From JBOFCS01 sp051646185 (GTDB lineage: Bacteria > Actinomycetota > Actinomycetes > Mycobacteriales > Mycobacteriaceae): a DNA stretch of 25,784 nucleotides. This document shows positions 1 to 7,898 of the stretch, piece by piece. The stretch covers positions 1 through 25,784 of the forward strand of contig JBOFCS010000049.1 in the NCBI GenBank assembly GCA_051646185.1, given 5' to 3'. Within the stretch, counting starts at the first letter, position 1, and the number at the start of each line of letters is the position of its first letter. The notes beneath the pieces were generated by a model. That model was not told the origin of the DNA. It worked only from the letters and a program-made list of their open reading frames with translations, and made no database searches. A program made the position numbers and the translations under genes.

Positions 1-9
1 ATCTTTGAT

Positions 10-663
10 TCAATCACGGAAAGTGGCCTTTCGTCCATCGGAGATCACACCTCGGGTAGCAATTTCAGCAATGACGTCTACTAGCAGACGTCGTTCTACA
101 GTCTTAATTCGTTCATGCAAAGTTAGTTCGTCGTCATCATCAAACACGGGTACCGCTTCCTGGGCCAGGATCGGCCCAGTATCTAACCCGGAGTCAACCA
201 AATGAACAGTCGAGCCTGTTAGCTTCACCCCATATTCCAGCGCTGCCGGTACCGCATGCGCACCGGGAAAAGCGGGTAACAATGCTGGATGGGTATTGAT
301 GACGCGTCCACTAAAGCGACCCAAAAATTGGGGCCCAAGAATTTTCATAAACCCGGCAGATACCACCAGGTCTGGAGCAAATACCGAAACAGCGTCAGTT
401 AATGCGGCGTCCCAGGCCGCTCTATCCGGATAGTCCCGGATGCTCACCTTAAAATGTGCAATGTCTGCCGCCTCGGCGATGCCAGTTGCGGGACAGTCAC
501 GGTCAACGCCCAGCGCCACCACAAATGCAGGATAAGCCGCATTCTGCGCTGCAATCAAAGCTTGCAACAGCGAACCCGTACCTGAAGCCAACACCAGAAC
601 TCGAGTTGACGAAGAAGTCAACCGCTGTAATTCACCTGAAGCGTCCAGCGCTCCCACTCCCAT
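10..663 (-). CDS. purN: Phosphoribosylglycinamide formyltransferase (GART)
   Basis: Third step of de novo purine synthesis: transfers a formyl group from 10-formyl-THF to GAR in the cytoplasm. The sequence shows the N-terminal VLVLASGTGSLLQAL nucleotide-binding segment, the folate-site motif NTHPALLPAFPGAH and the DSGLDTGPIL motif. By family analogy the catalytic N-H-D triad is the Asn and His of NTHP plus the Asp of LDTGP. About 217 aa, close to the family norm of roughly 200-215. The ATG at 663 has no ribosome binding site. An in-frame TTG at 621 has AGGTGA 10 nt upstream and gives a shorter N-terminus (MTSSSTRVLVLASG) more typical of PurN, so the true start may be 621. The stop lies 10 bp from the window edge; purH normally follows in relatives. 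Confidence 0.96.
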   Translation of the reverse strand: MGVGALDASGELQRLTSSSTRVLVLASGTGSLLQALIAAQNAAYPAFVVALGVDRDCPATGIAEAADIAHFKVSIRDYPDRAAWDAALTDAVSVFAPDLVVSAGFMKILGPQFLGRFSGRVINTHPALLPAFPGAHAVPAALEYGVKLTGSTVHLVDSGLDTGPILAQEAVPVFDDDDELTLHERIKTVERRLLVDVIAEIATRGVISDGRKATFRD

Positions 664-707
664 CAACCATAAGTTCGGTAACTGGCAAACCCCAGCCGCA
701 GTGCAGC

Positions 708-2027
708 CTAGTCGCTATCTTCTTCACGGTTCTCCCCCAGGTCTACTGCCGCAACAGCGTCAACGATCTCACTGTTAGTGTCGCCGTTTTTTTGCCCTTG
801 ATCTTCGCCTGTGGAAACCGGGGCTTGAACACCGGACAATTCACCCTGCACGTCAGCTAAATTCTGCGTCACACCACTGCCCCCGCCGAGTATTAACATC
901 GCAGCAAGCCCTATCACAAACATCCAGGCCAAGGTAAAAGCGGCGTAGGTCAACGCATCAACTCCTACGTAACCAAATTTCCCCAGATTCCCCCCCGCCG
1001 CAACACTGACAAATACCAGCACAGTAGTGGCGGTGGTAGCTGCAATCGCAACTTTTTGGAAAGCTACCGAAAGTGCAGTCGGATGTTGCGCGCATTGCCT
1101 TCCCACCACAACAGCTGCGCAAAGCGCAATGGCGATCAACCCAATAACAATGCCACCGCCCGGCGGAGCGGGAGCAGCACCTAATACCGGCAGTCCAGGA
1201 AGTCGCCCCCCGACAACATTAAAAAGACCAAAACTTGCATCACCAATTTTTACGCTGGACCCAACAATCATCGCCGAAGTCCCCGTAATCACGTTGGGTA
1301 GGTAGAGGACCGATAACAGTGTTAACCCTAAACTGCCACCAAATCCGCCACCTGATTCAACAAGAATACCCACTGTCGACCATTTGACGCACAAAGCAAC
1401 CACTGCCACCACAGCAGAACCAACCCACAGAGCAAGAGCTCCGCTTAGCCCTGCATGAACGGCGTCCCAAGCCCATCCAGGCACCCCATACTTACTGCCT
1501 AAACTCCTGCCAAGATGGCGACCTAGACCAATCATCGCACCAAGGCCGTGTATAGCAGCAACCCAAAGGAAAGCATTCAGGGCATTGGGCGGACTAAGAT
1601 TGACTACCGTCGAGGCATCTTGAATAACAGCCAGGCAAACGGTTGTGACAAAAAGCGGTGCACCAAGGGCAGCAAATAGTACCAGGCGAGCTTCCCGCAG
1701 TGCTGTGGCTGGTGTTACTGCTCGAGATGTCACCCACGCTGTGGCCCAGATCATAACCACCGTTGGCAACAGTGGCATTACTCCAAGAAAGACCCCACCA
1801 ATGGTCGCTTGCACTTGATGTATGGCAAGCCAGAGTGCCGCCACTGCCCCAAAAGCTCCAGTAAAGGCACTTTTGGAAGCAAAAAGCACGGCAAGGGCAA
1901 CCAATGAAACAACAGCCAACCCAACTGCCGAGGGCGCAAACGCCACCGTAACTAAATCACGAGTACGTTGCTTTTCCACAGGGACCTGTTGGTGGCTCGT
2001 CCGACCCCGACTCAACTTAGAACTCAT
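708..2027 (-). CDS. PerM-like multi-pass membrane protein (DUF6350 family)
   Basis: A 439-aa integral membrane protein with about nine or ten hydrophobic segments, a short basic N-terminus and an acidic Gln/Asp-rich C-terminal tail (last ~50 residues) that is probably cytoplasmic and disordered. The position directly upstream of purN and downstream of a DUF5336-type protein matches M. tuberculosis Rv0955 (PerM), a membrane protein linked to cell division and persistence. That assignment rests on synteny and general appearance, not on a catalytic motif. AAGGA abuts the ATG at 2027 with no spacer, so a GTG about 16 codons in, preceded by AGG, is an alternative start. It lies 69 nt behind the DUF5336-type gene and 44 nt before purN, consistent with one transcript. 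Confidence 0.8.
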   Translation of the reverse strand: MSSKLSRGRTSHQQVPVEKQRTRDLVTVAFAPSAVGLAVVSLVALAVLFASKSAFTGAFGAVAALWLAIHQVQATIGGVFLGVMPLLPTVVMIWATAWVTSRAVTPATALREARLVLFAALGAPLFVTTVCLAVIQDASTVVNLSPPNALNAFLWVAAIHGLGAMIGLGRHLGRSLGSKYGVPGWAWDAVHAGLSGALALWVGSAVVAVVALCVKWSTVGILVESGGGFGGSLGLTLLSVLYLPNVITGTSAMIVGSSVKIGDASFGLFNVVGGRLPGLPVLGAAPAPPGGGIVIGLIAIALCAAVVVGRQCAQHPTALSVAFQKVAIAATTATTVLVFVSVAAGGNLGKFGYVGVDALTYAAFTLAWMFVIGLAAMLILGGGSGVTQNLADVQGELSGVQAPVSTGEDQGQKNGDTNSEIVDAVAAVDLGENREEDSD

Positions 2028-2096
2028 TCCTTCAACAGTGGCAGCTTACTACTGTCTTGAAGCTCAGGCGCGCCGTTATGAGTTTGACAAAATACC

Positions 2097-3305
2097 CTAA
2101 GGGCGCGGGCTCTGATCACCTGTTCTGTTGCTCTCATCCGCTGCTTGTGAGCCAAAGCTGCTTGGTGAAGCAGAGTCTGGAGCACCAAAAACCGGATACT
2201 GCGGCGCCGATAAGGTGCTCGACTGTTCGCTGTAGGCTTGAGCCGATCCGTACGGCATATCACTTTGTTCAGGAGCGGAATATAAAGGTGCGCTCGGTTG
2301 CTTTTGCGTCGAATCAAAAGATATTCCAGGCGCCTGTGACCAAGAAGGCTCAAATGCGCTTGCACCAGAAAAGCTTTCGGTACTAAAACTCGATTGCTCC
2401 TGAATGCTCCCTGGTACAAAAGTGGTTGAGCCTCCACCACTTTGCGTGGGGTCTGCCGTTTGCACATAATCCGATGGATCAGCGCTTAGCTGACCCGACT
2501 GAGACACCTCAGGCTGACCATAGGATTGCTGACTCTGATCTTGCTGCCTATAGCTAGCTTGGTCGTAGCTTGGTTGCGGATAAGGGTGAGAACCGTACTG
2601 CACTGATTGCTGATACTGCTGACCAAAGCCCTGCTGCACATGGCTCTGTTGTCCATAACCAGCACCAAAACCTTGCTGGCCGTAGCTCTGTTGTCCATAA
2701 CCAGCACCAAAACCTTGCTGGCCGTAGCCCTGTTGTCCATAACCAGCACCAAAGTTTGGGGTTTTGACTGGAACTTTTAGCACTCCAGTTTCAAATAACA
2801 GAACAGCGATAATCGTGACGGTTTGAAGAAAGTTCACTACCGCGATGAGGATAAGCCCCACCCCAGAATCAACAGAATCATCCAGTCCAACTATAAAAAT
2901 TATAGCGATAAGGAATCCCAGCACCGCATAAATAACAGCTGACTGAATCCGACTTTCTTGTTTAGGCAGTAGCGAAACCACAAGAACTAGTGCAGCCAGA
3001 AGCGGAAGAAAGACAATAAGTACTGGGGACACGCCTCCATTTGTAACCATCTCAAAAAAAGAGTTGGACGAAGTTTTATCTTCCGATCCGCCGAACCCTT
3101 CAATCGTTACTGTGACGGCCGGAGCGAAACCCAGGAGAAAACTGATGAGCCCCAGTCCAATGGCACCTAAAGATAAAAAGAAAGGCAAGCCTTTAGTTCC
3201 TGTAGCTCCCACTGCGGCATCCGCACTAGGCTGTCCGGCACTGACTGAGTCCGAACTTTGTTGCACGGGCTGCCCATAACCAGGCCCGCCAGGTGAATAG
3301 GTCAT
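2097..3305 (-). CDS. DUF5336-type membrane protein with Q/G/Y-rich repeat tail (Rv0954-like)
   Basis: 402 aa. Residues 1-38 are a Gly/Gln/Ser-rich cytoplasmic-type N-terminus. Four hydrophobic segments follow at about 41-63, 92-113, 121-141 and 147-171. The remaining ~230 residues are low-complexity and rich in Gln, Gly, Tyr and Ser, with GYGQQ(S/G)YGQQGFGA repeats around residues 186-230. This architecture and the position next to a PerM-like gene match mycobacterial Rv0954 ('34 kDa antigenic protein' family), reported as a divisome-associated protein. I chose the ATG at 3305 because AGGAGAG sits 6 nt upstream. A longer frame reaching 3434 would run into the terminator hairpin and has no ribosome binding site. 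Function here is inferred from the family. Confidence 0.82.
   Translation of the reverse strand: MTYSPGGPGYGQPVQQSSDSVSAGQPSADAAVGATGTKGLPFFLSLGAIGLGLISFLLGFAPAVTVTIEGFGGSEDKTSSNSFFEMVTNGGVSPVLIVFLPLLAALVLVVSLLPKQESRIQSAVIYAVLGFLIAIIFIVGLDDSVDSGVGLILIAVVNFLQTVTIIAVLLFETGVLKVPVKTPNFGAGYGQQGYGQQGFGAGYGQQSYGQQGFGAGYGQQSHVQQGFGQQYQQSVQYGSHPYPQPSYDQASYRQQDQSQQSYGQPEVSQSGQLSADPSDYVQTADPTQSGGGSTTFVPGSIQEQSSFSTESFSGASAFEPSWSQAPGISFDSTQKQPSAPLYSAPEQSDMPYGSAQAYSEQSSTLSAPQYPVFGAPDSASPSSFGSQAADESNRTGDQSPRP
2644..2754 (-). repeat. 42-bp tandem repeat, about 2.6 copies, in-frame
   Basis: Units start at 2644, 2686 and 2728. The first two are identical over 42 bp and the third differs at one of its first three bases before it diverges near 2755. 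Each unit encodes 14 residues of the G/Y/Q-rich tail of the DUF5336-type protein. Because 42 is a multiple of three, copy-number change would lengthen or shorten the tail without a frameshift. Confidence 0.95.
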
Positions 3306-3405
3306 CAACTCTCCTAGATTCCAGTACGATGTGATGCTCACGCTAGTACACAAAGGCAGTGCACCTACACCACTGCCCACTTTCTTGGTTACGGCTGCAC
3401 TGAAT

Positions 3406-3428
3406 ATAAGGCTTAACCCAAGCCTTAT
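3406..3428. repeat. 9-bp inverted repeat upstream of the DUF5336-type gene
   Basis: ATAAGGCTT, a 5-nt loop (AACCC), then AAGCCTTAT. It lies about 100 bp upstream of the ATG at 3305 and 5 bp from the large sucD terminator hairpin. It could be a second terminator hairpin, or an operator for the DUF5336-perM-purN transcript. The sequence alone does not decide. Confidence 0.6.
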
Positions 3429-3432
3429 GCAC

Positions 3433-3475
3433 AACGAGTTCGGGGCCTTCTAAGTTAGAAGGCCCCGAACTCGTT
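3433..3475 (-). terminator. Perfect 21-bp hairpin terminator after sucD
   Basis: The arms at 3433-3453 and 3455-3475 are exact reverse complements (AACGAGTTCGGGGCCTTCTAA and its complement), separated by one base. It starts 8 bp after the sucD stop in the direction of transcription. There is no long U tract; the only U residues are within and just after the stem end. It probably ends the sucCD transcript and insulates the downstream gene cluster on the same strand. Confidence 0.85.
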
Positions 3476-3483
3476 ACCGGAAT

Positions 3484-4386
3484 TTAAATCGACTGCAAGA
3501 TCTCTCGAGCCAATGCCGCAGTCTCCGATGGGGTCTTGCCCACCTTTACTCCCGCTGCTTCGAGAGCATCTTTCTTCGCCTGGGCAGTTCCCGAAGAACC
3601 GGAGACAATTGCTCCGGCATGGCCCATAGTTTTGCCCTCTGGAGCGGTGAAACCAGCAACGTAACCCACAACCGGCTTGGTCACATGAGCCTTGATGTAA
3701 TCGGCAGCGCGCTCCTCAGCATCACCACCGATTTCCCCGATCATGACAATGATCTTTGTCTCTGGATCTTTTTCAAAAGCTTCAATGGCATCGATGTGGG
3801 TGGTGCCAATAACTGGATCACCACCAATGCCAATTGCTGTCGAGAAGCCGAAGTCCCTGAGCTCAAACATCATTTGGTACGTCAGGGTACCTGACTTGGA
3901 CACCAGACCCACGGGGCCAGTGCCGGTGATGTTATTGGGAGTGATGCCAACCAAAGACTCACCTGGGGTAATGATTCCTGGACAGTTTGGGCCAATAATG
4001 CGAGTCTTCTTACCTTGTGACTCATTATAGGCCCATACGTAAGCCGAATCCTGCACCGGAATGCCCTCAGTGATCACAACAAGTAACGGAATTTGCGCAT
4101 CAATGGCTTCAATAATAGCATCTTTCGAAAATGCCGGTGGCACAAAGGCAATCGAAACATCGGCCCCAGTTGCGGCCATCGCTTCAGCAACCGTGGCAAA
4201 AACTGGAAGCTCAACTGCTGCACCTTGTGCATCGGTATGCGAGACCGTAGTGCCAGCTTTGCGAGCATTAACACCACCCACAATACGAGTCCCCGCCTTG
4301 AGCATCAGGGCGGTGTGCTTGGTACCTTCGCCGCCGGTGATGCCTTGGACGATAACCTTGGACTCTTTATTCAAGAAAATAGACAT
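3484..4386 (-). CDS. sucD: Succinyl-CoA synthetase (ADP-forming), alpha subunit
   Basis: Alpha subunit of the TCA-cycle enzyme interconverting succinyl-CoA and succinate with substrate-level phosphorylation. 300 aa, a normal length. An N-terminal CoA-binding Rossmann region (VQGITGGEGTKHT) is followed by the ligase domain with GPNCPGIITPGE. The phosphohistidine is His256 in GKTMGHAGAIVSG (E. coli H246 equivalent). It begins 14 nt after the sucC stop, so the two are an operon in the usual beta-then-alpha order, and it ends just before a strong hairpin at 3433-3475. Confidence 0.98.
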   Translation of the reverse strand: MSIFLNKESKVIVQGITGGEGTKHTALMLKAGTRIVGGVNARKAGTTVSHTDAQGAAVELPVFATVAEAMAATGADVSIAFVPPAFSKDAIIEAIDAQIPLLVVITEGIPVQDSAYVWAYNESQGKKTRIIGPNCPGIITPGESLVGITPNNITGTGPVGLVSKSGTLTYQMMFELRDFGFSTAIGIGGDPVIGTTHIDAIEAFEKDPETKIIVMIGEIGGDAEERAADYIKAHVTKPVVGYVAGFTAPEGKTMGHAGAIVSGSSGTAQAKKDALEAAGVKVGKTPSETAALAREILQSI

Positions 4387-4400
4387 CTATTCATTAGTCC

Positions 4401-5567
4401 TTACTTGGCTGCTGCCAGTTCGGCGGCCTTGTCGGCAGCCTCGTCCATTGTGGAGACAACGGTGACCAACGGATGCGCGGCCTCCGCAAGAATGCGTCGA
4501 CCTTCATCGACATTATTGCCGTCTAAACGAACGACCAATGGCTTAGTCGCCGCAGCGCCAAGTATTTCCAAAGCCGAAATAATGCCATTAGCCACGGCAT
4601 CACAAGCTGTAATGCCGCCAAAGACGTTAACAAAAACGCTCTTCACCTGCTCATCACCCAAGATAACGTCCAACCCGGCAGCCATTACCTTGGCCGAGGC
4701 GCCACCACCAATATCGAGGAAGTTGGCGGGTTTTACCCCACCGTGGGCTTCACCGGCATAAGCAACAACATCGAGGGTTGACATAACCAGCCCAGCACCA
4801 TTTCCAATAATGCCTACCTGGCCGTCCAACTTGACGTAGTTAAGGTCGTTTTCTTTGGCCTTAAGCTCCAGTGGGTCGGTGGCATCTTTGTCTTCAAACT
4901 CAGCATGACCTGGCTGACGGAAAGCAGCGTTTTCATCCAAAGTCACTTTGCCGTCGAGAGCAAGGATCTGATCATCGGGGGTGCGCACCAACGGGTTAAC
5001 CTCAACTAAGGTCGCGTCTTCTTTAATGAAAACTTCCCATAGTTTCTGAATTGTTATCGCTGCAGCATCAAGTACTTCCGCTGGTAACTTACCGGCTTCT
5101 GCGATGTGACGGGCAAAGGCAAGATCCACACCTTTAACAGCATCAACTGGGATTTTGGCCAGTGCATCTGGGTTTTCTTCAGCTGTTACTTCAATCTCGA
5201 CACCACCTTCTACCGAGCACATTGCCAGATAGGTCCGGTTAGTGCGATCGAGCAGGAAGGAGATGTAGTACTCCTCAGAAATATCACTGGCCTCAGCGAC
5301 CAATAATTTCTTAACAATATGACCCTTGATATCAAGGCCAAGGATGCTTTCAGCATTTGCGACTGCTTCTGCTACGTCCTTTGAATATTTGACGCCGCCG
5401 GCTTTGCCGCGACCTCCAACTTTCACCTGAGCCTTGACCATCACGGGTTTGCCTATTTCCTCGGCTATGGCCCGTGCACCGTCGACCGTGTCAGTAACAC
5501 GCCCGGCAGATGTTGGCACGTTGTGCTTGGCGAACAGTTCCTTCGCCTGGTATTCGAAGAGATCCAT
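4401..5567 (-). CDS. sucC: Succinyl-CoA synthetase, beta subunit
   Basis: 388 aa, full length. The N-terminal ATP-grasp domain starts MDLFEYQAKELFAKHNVPTS and contains the nucleotide-binding stretch VKAQVKVGGRGKAGGVK. The C-terminal CoA-ligase domain contains GIIGNGAGLVMSTLD and VNVFGGITACDAVANGI, which form the interface with SucD and the phosphohistidine loop. Start: the ATG at 5567 has a weak GGTGAG three bases upstream but gives the canonical N-terminus. The 140-bp upstream gap holds no clear consensus promoter. It does contain a small GACTG-TAAC-CAGTC inverted repeat near 5643-5656 and a GTTCC/GGAAC pair near 5600-5620. Confidence 0.98.
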   Translation of the reverse strand: MDLFEYQAKELFAKHNVPTSAGRVTDTVDGARAIAEEIGKPVMVKAQVKVGGRGKAGGVKYSKDVAEAVANAESILGLDIKGHIVKKLLVAEASDISEEYYISFLLDRTNRTYLAMCSVEGGVEIEVTAEENPDALAKIPVDAVKGVDLAFARHIAEAGKLPAEVLDAAAITIQKLWEVFIKEDATLVEVNPLVRTPDDQILALDGKVTLDENAAFRQPGHAEFEDKDATDPLELKAKENDLNYVKLDGQVGIIGNGAGLVMSTLDVVAYAGEAHGGVKPANFLDIGGGASAKVMAAGLDVILGDEQVKSVFVNVFGGITACDAVANGIISALEILGAAATKPLVVRLDGNNVDEGRRILAEAAHPLVTVVSTMDEAADKAAELAAAK

Positions 5568-5707
5568 CAGCTCACCGTCTGTCTACGTTGACGCCCGTTC
5601 CTATTGATGTGGAACCGGGCCATTATTGGGGGTTGCAATTGGGACTGTAACCAGTCGAAAGAATAAGCCAACTACCGCTCCAACAGTATGTGGTCTAGGT
5701 CACTTAT

Positions 5708-7615
5708 TTAGCGTCGTTTTTTGGAGGATTTAGTTGACAAAAGCGGGTCGGGCTGAACCAGAAAAGCGGCCCCAATAAACAGTAAAACAGCCAGAATAGC
5801 TGGGATAACAGCAGCTGTGGGAGAAGGATCGATGAAGCGCTGTGCAGTTAGTGGCCAGCTTAATAAGTAAACAGCAATTCCAGCTGACATAGCCAATGCA
5901 AGAATCCGCGCTTGACGGGCGGAAGACTTCAGAGCAACTGTGGCGCTAACAACAATCCCCCCGGCGAAAATCAGCTGCATCCAGACGTCCACTCCTGGCG
6001 GAAATTGCCCGAGCCAAGGCGCCACTTGCACTGAACCTCGATACAACGGCAAACATAGGGCCAGTACCGCGCAGATTGTTGCAGCACCAAGAACACCCAT
6101 AAAACTTTTTCTCACTACAACTCTTGAGGTAAACCCAACAGAGTCCCGCTGGGCCGCACTAGCTACTCCAATAGCAATAAGAGTTGCTAACAGGGTGAAC
6201 CATGAACAGATAAGCACATAGCCACCTACCTGCAACACCGATCGATAATCAACCAAAGCAAAGGCAATTGATTGCCCAGCCTGGGCAGAAACCCCCATCA
6301 AGGTCAATAAAAAAACAGCAACTGCAGGTTGTGCAGCTTCAGCAAAATCTCTAAAGAACAACCAAACGCTGGCAGCGGCTAGTAAAATCCCGGCAAGGAT
6401 GACCAGCCGAACCCCGTATTGAGCATCTGATACCGACTCAGTTGAGTGCTCTGACACCGGCAGCACCGCCCCCGCTATAGCGCAAGTAGCCGTGCTCAGC
6501 CCCAATATTCCCACTACACGGTGGGCCCGGGTAACAAAATCTGGACTGTAGCCACTAATCGATGAAACGCGGACTGAATTTTTGCTCAGCCCTTGCCTAA
6601 CTCCTTTTTTGACCGTACTAATAGCTCTAATGCCGGTTCTATCTTTGGATCTCAAAACCATAGCTGGGCGCAGCGATATCGAACACAGCAGTAAACCAAC
6701 CGAACAAAAAAACACCACCCAGGAACCAATCCCGGTGCCTATTGCTTCTCCGGATTTAAGTCCCACCACTAATCGGATTATTGCCAATTGTCCGAGAGTT
6801 ATCCCAACCCCAGCCAATATTGCGCTTGCTACTGAAAAATTATTGGAGGTAAGTGCACTAGCTGCACCAATTACTGCGACAAAAGCCAGCACTACAGCAG
6901 CTACCGCTAACCATAACGGACCTTGCACACTAGGGTAGACCAACACCACAAGATCCGTACTGGTCAATGGCGCTAAAAACTCGCCCACAGCTACACCGAC
7001 GGACAAGATCACCACTGCTGTGGACATCGGCCAGCCAACATGGTGCGCGACAGTGTGATTAACCCCGTCGGAATCCTCTTGCCCTTTTACAAGGTGGCTA
7101 TCAAGTTCCGTAGCGTGATACGAGGCTATTGCTCCACCCAGACCGGCAAGCACTGCAACAGCATGTCCAAGCAAAACCACATAGATTGACCAGCCAAACT
7201 CTATCTGACCAGCTGAAATTGGCTGAAATAACTCCAGTCGATTGGCATTAATCGGTTGCGCAAGTAGTTGAATATCCAAAATTAGCAAGCCGATAGATGA
7301 CATACCGGCTCCAGCAAGAACAGCAGCAGCCGTGATTATCCGGCGACACAAGACTGCAGTAAGAGCGTATAAAGCCGGAATCATTGAGAGGATAGCTGCT
7401 GCCACCGCCGCTGGCTGTGTATAGGTCAGCAAACTAGTACTGCTGCGTGTTATAAATTGCTTAGTATCCGCTAATGGCCCCAGCGCTATTGCTAAGGACG
7501 CACAGGCGGCAAGAATGATCGAGGTGATCACCAATAGCCGCACCTTGGAGTAAAGCATCTCCTGATGTATCGCGGTGCCAGCGTCGATATCACGATCTAT
7601 CTGCCCGGTTGGCAT
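5708..7615 (-). CDS. Large multi-pass membrane protein of unknown function
   Basis: I do not recognise the family. 635 aa with about 16 hydrophobic segments spread over its length, a short hydrophilic N-terminus (about 20 residues), one longer hydrophilic loop around residues 320-360 (basic: RSKDRTGIRAISTVKKG) and a basic C-terminus ending KSSKKRR. No ATPase, transporter signature or catalytic motif is visible. The two halves look similar in segment density, so an internal duplication is possible. The ATG at 7615 has CAGGAG 7 nt upstream. It lies between sucC and the M23 peptidase, where M. tuberculosis has no gene as far as I recall, and is divergent from the peptidase. A cell-envelope role is only a guess from the neighbour. 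Confidence 0.85.
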   Translation of the reverse strand: MPTGQIDRDIDAGTAIHQEMLYSKVRLLVITSIILAACASLAIALGPLADTKQFITRSSTSLLTYTQPAAVAAAILSMIPALYALTAVLCRRIITAAAVLAGAGMSSIGLLILDIQLLAQPINANRLELFQPISAGQIEFGWSIYVVLLGHAVAVLAGLGGAIASYHATELDSHLVKGQEDSDGVNHTVAHHVGWPMSTAVVILSVGVAVGEFLAPLTSTDLVVLVYPSVQGPLWLAVAAVVLAFVAVIGAASALTSNNFSVASAILAGVGITLGQLAIIRLVVGLKSGEAIGTGIGSWVVFFCSVGLLLCSISLRPAMVLRSKDRTGIRAISTVKKGVRQGLSKNSVRVSSISGYSPDFVTRAHRVVGILGLSTATCAIAGAVLPVSEHSTESVSDAQYGVRLVILAGILLAAASVWLFFRDFAEAAQPAVAVFLLTLMGVSAQAGQSIAFALVDYRSVLQVGGYVLICSWFTLLATLIAIGVASAAQRDSVGFTSRVVVRKSFMGVLGAATICAVLALCLPLYRGSVQVAPWLGQFPPGVDVWMQLIFAGGIVVSATVALKSSARQARILALAMSAGIAVYLLSWPLTAQRFIDPSPTAAVIPAILAVLLFIGAAFLVQPDPLLSTKSSKKRR

Positions 7616-7803
7616 GCAAAACTCCTGAAATTTGTGCGATCACAGCGCCGCTGGTATCTAAGAACCGTACCCAACCCCGTGCAACTTCCCACCTAACACG
7701 GCCGGGTAAAGAGTTGGAAAAATTCACGGGGACACAATCTTAAAACCACAAAATCCCTGGATAGAACGTGATACATGTCATAGTTGACTAGGGAATATCT
7801 GTT

Positions 7804-7828
7804 AAGGGTTGCGGTTAGCGCAACCCTT
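7804..7828 (+). promoter_or_regulatory. 10-bp hairpin in the leader of the M23 peptidase gene
   Basis: AAGGGTTGCG, a 5-nt loop (GTTAG), then CGCAACCCTT, followed by TCGTTACC. It sits 70 bp before the TTG start of the peptidase and about 15 bp after a TTGACT element at 7784-7789. No gene ends here on either strand (the neighbour on the left is divergent), so it is not an ordinary end-of-gene terminator. Attenuator, mRNA-stability hairpin or a regulator site are possible. Confidence 0.5.
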
Positions 7829-7898
7829 TCGTTACCTTCGTAGGCGTTAGATAACAAATTGGTCACGGAAATCGATCAAGGACGAAAGGTGACAGCGC

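Noticed and set aside
5639..5656. GGGACT...AGTC near the sucC promoter as a DosR box
   Set aside because: The half-sites are separated by 7 bp rather than 2; it is better described as a small GACTG/CAGTC inverted repeat.
7632..7643. GlxR (CRP-type) site TGTGCGATCACA
   Set aside because: The half-sites are 4 bp apart instead of the 6 needed for TGTGA-N6-TCACA, so the spacing is wrong.
7616..7803. c-di-AMP (ydaO) riboswitch upstream of the M23 peptidase
   Set aside because: The genomic position is suggestive, but I could not align the conserved core; only short G-rich pieces are similar.
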